Part shown: positions 61,646-64,000 of the stretch, one piece after another
How positions within the stretch are numbered: the first letter of the stretch is position 1
Layout of the letters: every line of letters starts with the position of its first letter
Source of the DNA: Nitrospirota bacterium
Lineage (GTDB): Bacteria; Nitrospirota; Nitrospiria; Nitrospirales; Nitrospiraceae
Direction of reading: 5' to 3'
Length of the DNA stretch: 64,000 bases
Assembly: GCA_016219645.1 (NCBI GenBank)
Contig: JACRLR010000007.1
Location: 248,001 to 312,000 of the forward strand
Program-made: the position numbers and the translations under genes
Notes under the pieces: generated by a model
What the model was told of the DNA's origin: nothing
The model's input: only the letters and a program-made list of their open reading frames with translations
Database searches by the model: none

Positions 61646-62389
61646 CTATTCCAGCTCTCCGATCAGATCCTTCTGCAGCGCGGTGAGAGTCTGAATTCCG
61701 CCCCATCCTATGGCCATAAACTGATCCATTTCCTGCTTGGCAAAGGGGGTCCGTTCCGCCGTGCCCTGAACTTCGACGTAGCGCCCTTGGCCGGTCATGA
61801 CGATATTCATATCGACTTCGGCCATCGAGTCTTCCGTATAGGCCAGATCCACGAAGATCTCCCCACCGACTTTTCCCACACTAATGGCAGCGAGGTAATC
61901 CGTCAAAGGACGTTTCTTGATCAAACCCTTCTTTTTGAGGACGGTACAGGCATCGGCCAAGGCAATGAACGCGCCTGTGATCGACGCAGTTCTGGTTCCT
62001 CCATCAGCCTGGATCACATCGCAATCGAGCCAGATTGACCGTTCTCCCATCTGACCCATATCTGTCACTGCACGAAGTGCCCGTCCTACGAGACGTTGAA
62101 TCTCCAATGTCCTGCCGCCCTGTTTTCCTTTGACCGCTTCACGCGGAGATCGCTCATGGGTTGAACGGGGAAGCATCGAATACTCTGCCGTCACCCATCC
62201 TTGCCCTTTCCCCTTCAGGAAGGGAGGAACCTTCTCTTCGATAGAAGCCGTGCAGATCACTTTGGTGTCGCCCATTTCGATGAGTACAGACCCTTCGGCA
62301 TGTTTGATGAAATTCCGCGTCACTTTTACCGGACGTAGCTGATCGTTTCGCCGCCCATCGACACGCAAGAGACCCGTCGAGCTGTTCAT
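61646..62389 (-). CDS. rph: Ribonuclease PH
   Basis: 247 aa from the ATG at 62389 (GAGGGGAG upstream); the longer frame of 339 codons has no family support. [55 protein letters not shown] and [20 protein letters not shown] are standard. A phosphorolytic 3'-5' exoribonuclease trimming tRNA precursors. Confidence 0.97.
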   Translation of the reverse strand: MNSSTGLLRVDGRRNDQLRPVKVTRNFIKHAEGSVLIEMGDTKVICTASIEEKVPPFLKGKGQGWVTAEYSMLPRSTHERSPREAVKGKQGGRTLEIQRLVGRALRAVTDMGQMGERSIWLDCDVIQADGGTRTASITGAFIALADACTVLKKKGLIKKRPLTDYLAAISVGKVGGEIFVDLAYTEDSMAEVDMNIVMTGQGRYVEVQGTAERTPFAKQEMDQFMAIGWGGIQTLTALQKDLIGELE

Positions 62390-62851
62390 TGATCCACTCC
62401 CCTCTATGGTGCCGCGCATTATAGTGAAGGACCTACTAAAGCGCAATGAAGACGGTGTCACGCCCAGATCACGAGTAGCGCAGGACGGAATGCTCGGTGC
62501 TCCTGTCACGTTTCCCGGTCGATTGTACAAAAGTACGCGGCGCGAACGGCTAATTGTGTACGGACCTGCGCGTACTCCGGCCGAACGATCCACCAGATTC
62601 CAAAGTAATAGGGCGAGTGCCTCACATGAAAACACGGTCGCAGCGATGAATCCAGGCGCTTCCACACTACGGCGACGTCATCCGGTGAGACGCCCGCACG
62701 ATGCAGCTTTTCGCAATATATTGGCACAAAAGGTGCACATGGCTTTACAGTTCTCCTGAGGTACCGGAATAACCTGACACAAGTGAGCATCCACCGAGGC
62801 TAACAGCGTTCTCCTTCATATCTATTTACCTCATATACACGGTTCAAAGTC
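62390..62851. other. Divergent intergenic region
   Basis: 462 bp between rph and the response regulator; promoters for both are expected. A 94-codon frame at 62506-62790 (minus; MLTCVRLFRYLRR...) is open but unsupported by a ribosome site. Confidence 0.45.
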
Positions 62852-63994
62852 ATGACATTGCTTCTTGACCAATCTGTCCAGCAAGCTCTTCTTGAACTCA
62901 AGCGTGTTTTGATCATCGACGACGAAGAACCGATCCGCCGGTTGCTGGGATATATGCTGCAAACCCATGGGTATGAGACGGTGCTCGCCTCCGATGCGCG
63001 TGAGGCACGGACGCGGTTAGAGGAACAGCCCTTTGCATTGATCTTGTGCGATGTGAATATGCCCGGTGAGTCCGGCATGGACCTCATCCGCAGTGTCCTG
63101 AGTCAACATCCTCATACCGCCGTAATCATGGTAACCGGTCTCGACAGTTCAGTGCTGGCAAACGCGGCGCTGGACATGGGTGCCTTTGGATACATCGTGA
63201 AACCGTTCGAATCCAATGAAGTCATGATCAATGTAGCCAATGCGCTCCGCCGCCGCCGGCTTGAGCTGGAAAATCACTTACACCGGGAGAATCTGGAAGA
63301 CGTCGTAAGAACCAGAACCATGGCGCTCCAGCAAGCGCTCGAGTGGCTTGAGCGAAGTGAGAAGGAACTGCGTCTCTCACGGGAAGAGACGATCCAACGA
63401 CTTGCCATCGCAGCCGAATACCGGGATAGCGCCACGGCACAGCATATCCAGCGCATGAGTCACTACTGTGAATTGCTTGCCAGGAAATACGGGCTGTCCG
63501 CTGAACGATGTGATTTGATCCGCACGGCCAGTCCGATGCACGATATCGGGAAAATTGGCACACCGGACCATGTGCTCCTTAAGCCCGGCAAGTTCACAAT
63601 GGAAGAATTCAACGTCATTTCTCAACATGCGGAGATCGGCTACCGCATACTCAACGGATCGGACGCGGAAATCCTCAAAGTGGCGGCATCGATCGCCTGG
63701 ACTCACCATGAACGGTGGGACGGCAACGGCTATCCGCGTAAGCTGAAAGGCGAAGCGATTCCCGTGGAAGGACGGATTGCTGCGATTGCCGACGCCTTCG
63801 ATGCCCTGACCACACAACGGGTTTACAAACCTGCCTTCAGCCTCGACCACGCGGTCGAACTCATGACCAAACATCGTGGGGAGCATTTCGACCCTGAGCT
63901 TCTCGACGTCTTCTTCGCCTCGCTCAGCGATATCAAGCAGATTCATGACCAGTATGCCGACCAACTGCCGCGAAGAGCGGTTCCGAAATCCTAG
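62852..63994 (+). CDS. Response regulator with HD-GYP domain (RpfG-like)
   Basis: 380 aa. Receiver domain (about 17-130) with LIIDDEE, phospho-Asp in LILCDVNMPGESG and VTG/K in YIVKPFE; a coiled-coil linker (130-175); then a complete HD-GYP domain: HIQRMSHYCELLA, MHDIGKIG, HAEIGYRIL, HHERWDGNGYP, IADAFDALTTQRVY. It should hydrolyse cyclic di-GMP under control of an unlinked kinase. Unlike the protein at 33203, its active site is intact. Confidence 0.95.
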   Translation: MTLLLDQSVQQALLELKRVLIIDDEEPIRRLLGYMLQTHGYETVLASDAREARTRLEEQPFALILCDVNMPGESGMDLIRSVLSQHPHTAVIMVTGLDSSVLANAALDMGAFGYIVKPFESNEVMINVANALRRRRLELENHLHRENLEDVVRTRTMALQQALEWLERSEKELRLSREETIQRLAIAAEYRDSATAQHIQRMSHYCELLARKYGLSAERCDLIRTASPMHDIGKIGTPDHVLLKPGKFTMEEFNVISQHAEIGYRILNGSDAEILKVAASIAWTHHERWDGNGYPRKLKGEAIPVEGRIAAIADAFDALTTQRVYKPAFSLDHAVELMTKHRGEHFDPELLDVFFASLSDIKQIHDQYADQLPRRAVPKS

Positions 63995-64000
63995 CTTCTT

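Noticed and set aside
62506-62790. 94-codon minus-strand frame upstream of rph
   Set aside because: Slightly protein-like ([17 protein letters not shown]) but lacks a ribosome site and lies in a divergent promoter region; left as a possibility only.

Overview
The window looks like a chromosome segment from a Nitrospira-like bacterium (phylum Nitrospirota). That placement is an inference from gene content and overall style: HD-GYP regulators, a Tat-exported multicopper oxidase, LEPR-type giant repeat proteins and short palindromic repeats in many intergenic gaps. There is no rRNA here to confirm it.

Region 1 (1-24.8 kb, almost all on the minus strand) is a secretion locus and its probable cargo. 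After a truncated Tat-dependent multicopper oxidase come four paralogous repeat proteins built from Ig-like, YDG and MBG repeats (LEPR-4, -3, -2 and -1 from left to right). They share one N-terminal leader containing LEPRLLLSA or LEPRLMLSA. Upstream on the same strand are five export genes in transcription order: a GAF-HlyD fusion, a PqqD-like/M50 protease/HlyD fusion, a short SecA-like ATPase overlapping it by 8 nt, a HlyD-type adaptor and a TolC-type outer-membrane protein. No ABC or RND pump is present, so the SecA-like protein is the only visible motor. I propose a dedicated SecA/HlyD/TolC export route for LEPR proteins. Three of the four cargo genes carry scars of repeat recombination: an exact 91-bp tandem duplication, a 37-bp deletion and an out-of-frame 150-bp insertion.

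Region 2 (25.1-38.3 kb) is ordinary chromosome: glycogen branching enzyme, a DUF882/M15 peptidase, a DUF4139 protein, a DsbA-like protein, a hybrid histidine kinase overlapping an HD-GYP-like protein, a B12-type radical SAM enzyme, YnfA and a 1-Cys peroxiredoxin.

Region 3 (38.63-58.23 kb) is a 19.6-kb genomic island in tRNA-Arg(TCT), bounded by an exact 40-bp direct repeat covering the 5' half of the tRNA. It holds a 5'-shortened integrase next to an IS1182-type insertion, and a complete type I restriction-modification system (hsdR, hsdS, hsdM) with cargo between its subunits. That cargo is a three-gene TIGR04255 cassette, a TIR-domain gene with a 161-aa partner, a duplicated hsdM start, a 258-aa unknown and a DUF4258/DUF2283 pair. 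Then follow a Fic protein with a convergent small gene, HigBA-like and RelE/Phd toxin-antitoxin pairs, a metallophosphoesterase and several unknowns.

Region 4 (58.3-64 kb) resumes the chromosome: tRNA-Pro(TGG), a DUF1566 protein, a HEAT-like lipoprotein, rph-rdgB and a REC/HD-GYP response regulator.

Throughout regions 1 and 2 and at the island edges, intergenic gaps carry hairpins made of degenerate tandem repeats with strict 9-, 7- or 6-bp periods. Every non-overlapping gap of the export operon has one.
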